Shown: in pieces, positions 5,091-5,504 of the stretch
Layout: each line of letters opens with the position of its first letter
How positions within the stretch are numbered: position 1 is the stretch's first letter
Source: Candidatus Brocadiia bacterium
Lineage (GTDB): Bacteria > Planctomycetota > MHYJ01 > WSZJ01
Length of the DNA: 5,504 bases
NCBI GenBank assembly: GCA_013360825.1
Contig: JABWAY010000277.1
Coordinates: forward strand, 1-5,504
Direction of reading: 5' to 3'
The notes under the pieces: model-generated
Database searches by the model: none
Told to the model about the DNA's origin: nothing
The model's input: the letters and a program-made list of their open reading frames with translations, nothing else
Position numbers and translations under genes: made by a program

Positions 5091-5504
5091 ATGCTGACAG
5101 GTCGCAACTGGTGGACCGTTGCGCTCGTGCTGGGGCTGAGCCTGCTTGCGGTGACGGGATGCCGCAAGAAGGGAAGCCGCCGGACGACGAACATCAACGG
5201 GGCGGACATCTTCACGACGGATAAGTTCCCCGGCGCGGAGGTGCAGGACGGGAACGTGGCGGACGACAAGCGGGCGTTCAGCCCCTCGGGCGAGGACTTC
5301 GTCAGCGGCAGTCTCCAGGTCACCCAGAACGGGACCCGCGGGACGGCGATGGCGACCTACCGCACGAGCACGAGCGGTCTCTGGGCGAGCCACTTTGACG
5401 GGAGCTGGACGCCGCCGGTGAAGCTGCAGGCGCTGGATGCCCCCGGGGTGCCGTCGGTTTCGTCGAGCGACCTCGTGGTGCACGCATTCATCAACACGGA
5501 CGAC
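5091..5504 (+). CDS. Putative secreted lipoprotein, N-terminal part (3' end outside window)
   Basis: The frame is open for 138 residues to the right edge. MLTGRNWWTVALVLGLSLLAVTGC is a lipoprotein signal peptide: short polar N-terminus, hydrophobic core and lipobox VTGC with lipidated Cys24. A basic segment (RKKGSRR) and a polar linker follow. From about residue 73 the sequence is beta-like: SGSLQVTQNGTRGTAMATY, then GLWASHFDGSWTPPVKLQALD, then SVSSSDLVVHAFIN. This resembles one blade of the repeat proteins in which a value is tested, followed by WASHFDG.W and a strand, so a beta-propeller or similar extracellular domain is possible. No catalytic motif is visible, and I cannot name the family. 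With no Asp after the cysteine, outer-membrane placement would be expected if Lol-type sorting applies. Confidence 0.85.
   Translation, partial: MLTGRNWWTVALVLGLSLLAVTGCRKKGSRRTTNINGADIFTTDKFPGAEVQDGNVADDKRAFSPSGEDFVSGSLQVTQNGTRGTAMATYRTSTSGLWASHFDGSWTPPVKLQALDAPGVPSVSSSDLVVHAFINTDD

Overview
The window is GC-rich bacterial chromosomal DNA from an organism I cannot name. The tandem of a soluble DWG-type Ser/Thr protein kinase, a secreted HExxH metallopeptidase-like protein and a lipoprotein, with weak or absent Shine-Dalgarno sites at several starts, fits a planctomycete-like or related environmental lineage. This placement is inference from gene style and composition only. I see no RNA genes, CRISPR arrays, insertion sequences or phage genes.

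Layout, left to right. Positions 1-1007 (minus) hold the first 335 residues of a Hanks-type Ser/Thr kinase, cut by the window edge. It is divergent from 1100-1999 (plus), a small exported gluzincin-like protein with an HExxH motif, a glycine/proline-rich insert and an EF-hand-like loop. That gene converges, with a 12-base gap, on a minus-strand run of three genes. In transcription order these are a D-2-hydroxyacid dehydrogenase (4626 to 3685), a membrane-anchored ComEA-like helix-hairpin-helix protein (3615 to 3310) and a two-TM GAF-GGDEF diguanylate cyclase (3313 to 2012). The last two share a GTGA stop/start overlap, so they are probably translationally coupled. A 464-base divergent intergenic region (4627-5090) contains an 11-bp perfect inverted repeat, an imperfect direct repeat and a leader with small stem-loops. 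It precedes a plus-strand lipoprotein (5091 to beyond the right edge).

How they may work together. Kinase and diguanylate cyclase are both signalling proteins, but no shared pathway is shown. The firmest functional link is the coupling of the ComEA-like DNA-binding protein to the cyclase. The dehydrogenase is probably a metabolic gene that happens to lead the run, since 69 bases separate it from the ComEA-like gene. I find no convincing evidence for a wholly new system. The most unusual points are the GGEEM active-site variant with a degenerate RxxN inhibitory site, the ComEA/cyclase coupling, and the G-rich insert (also a G-quadruplex motif) next to the metallopeptidase active site.
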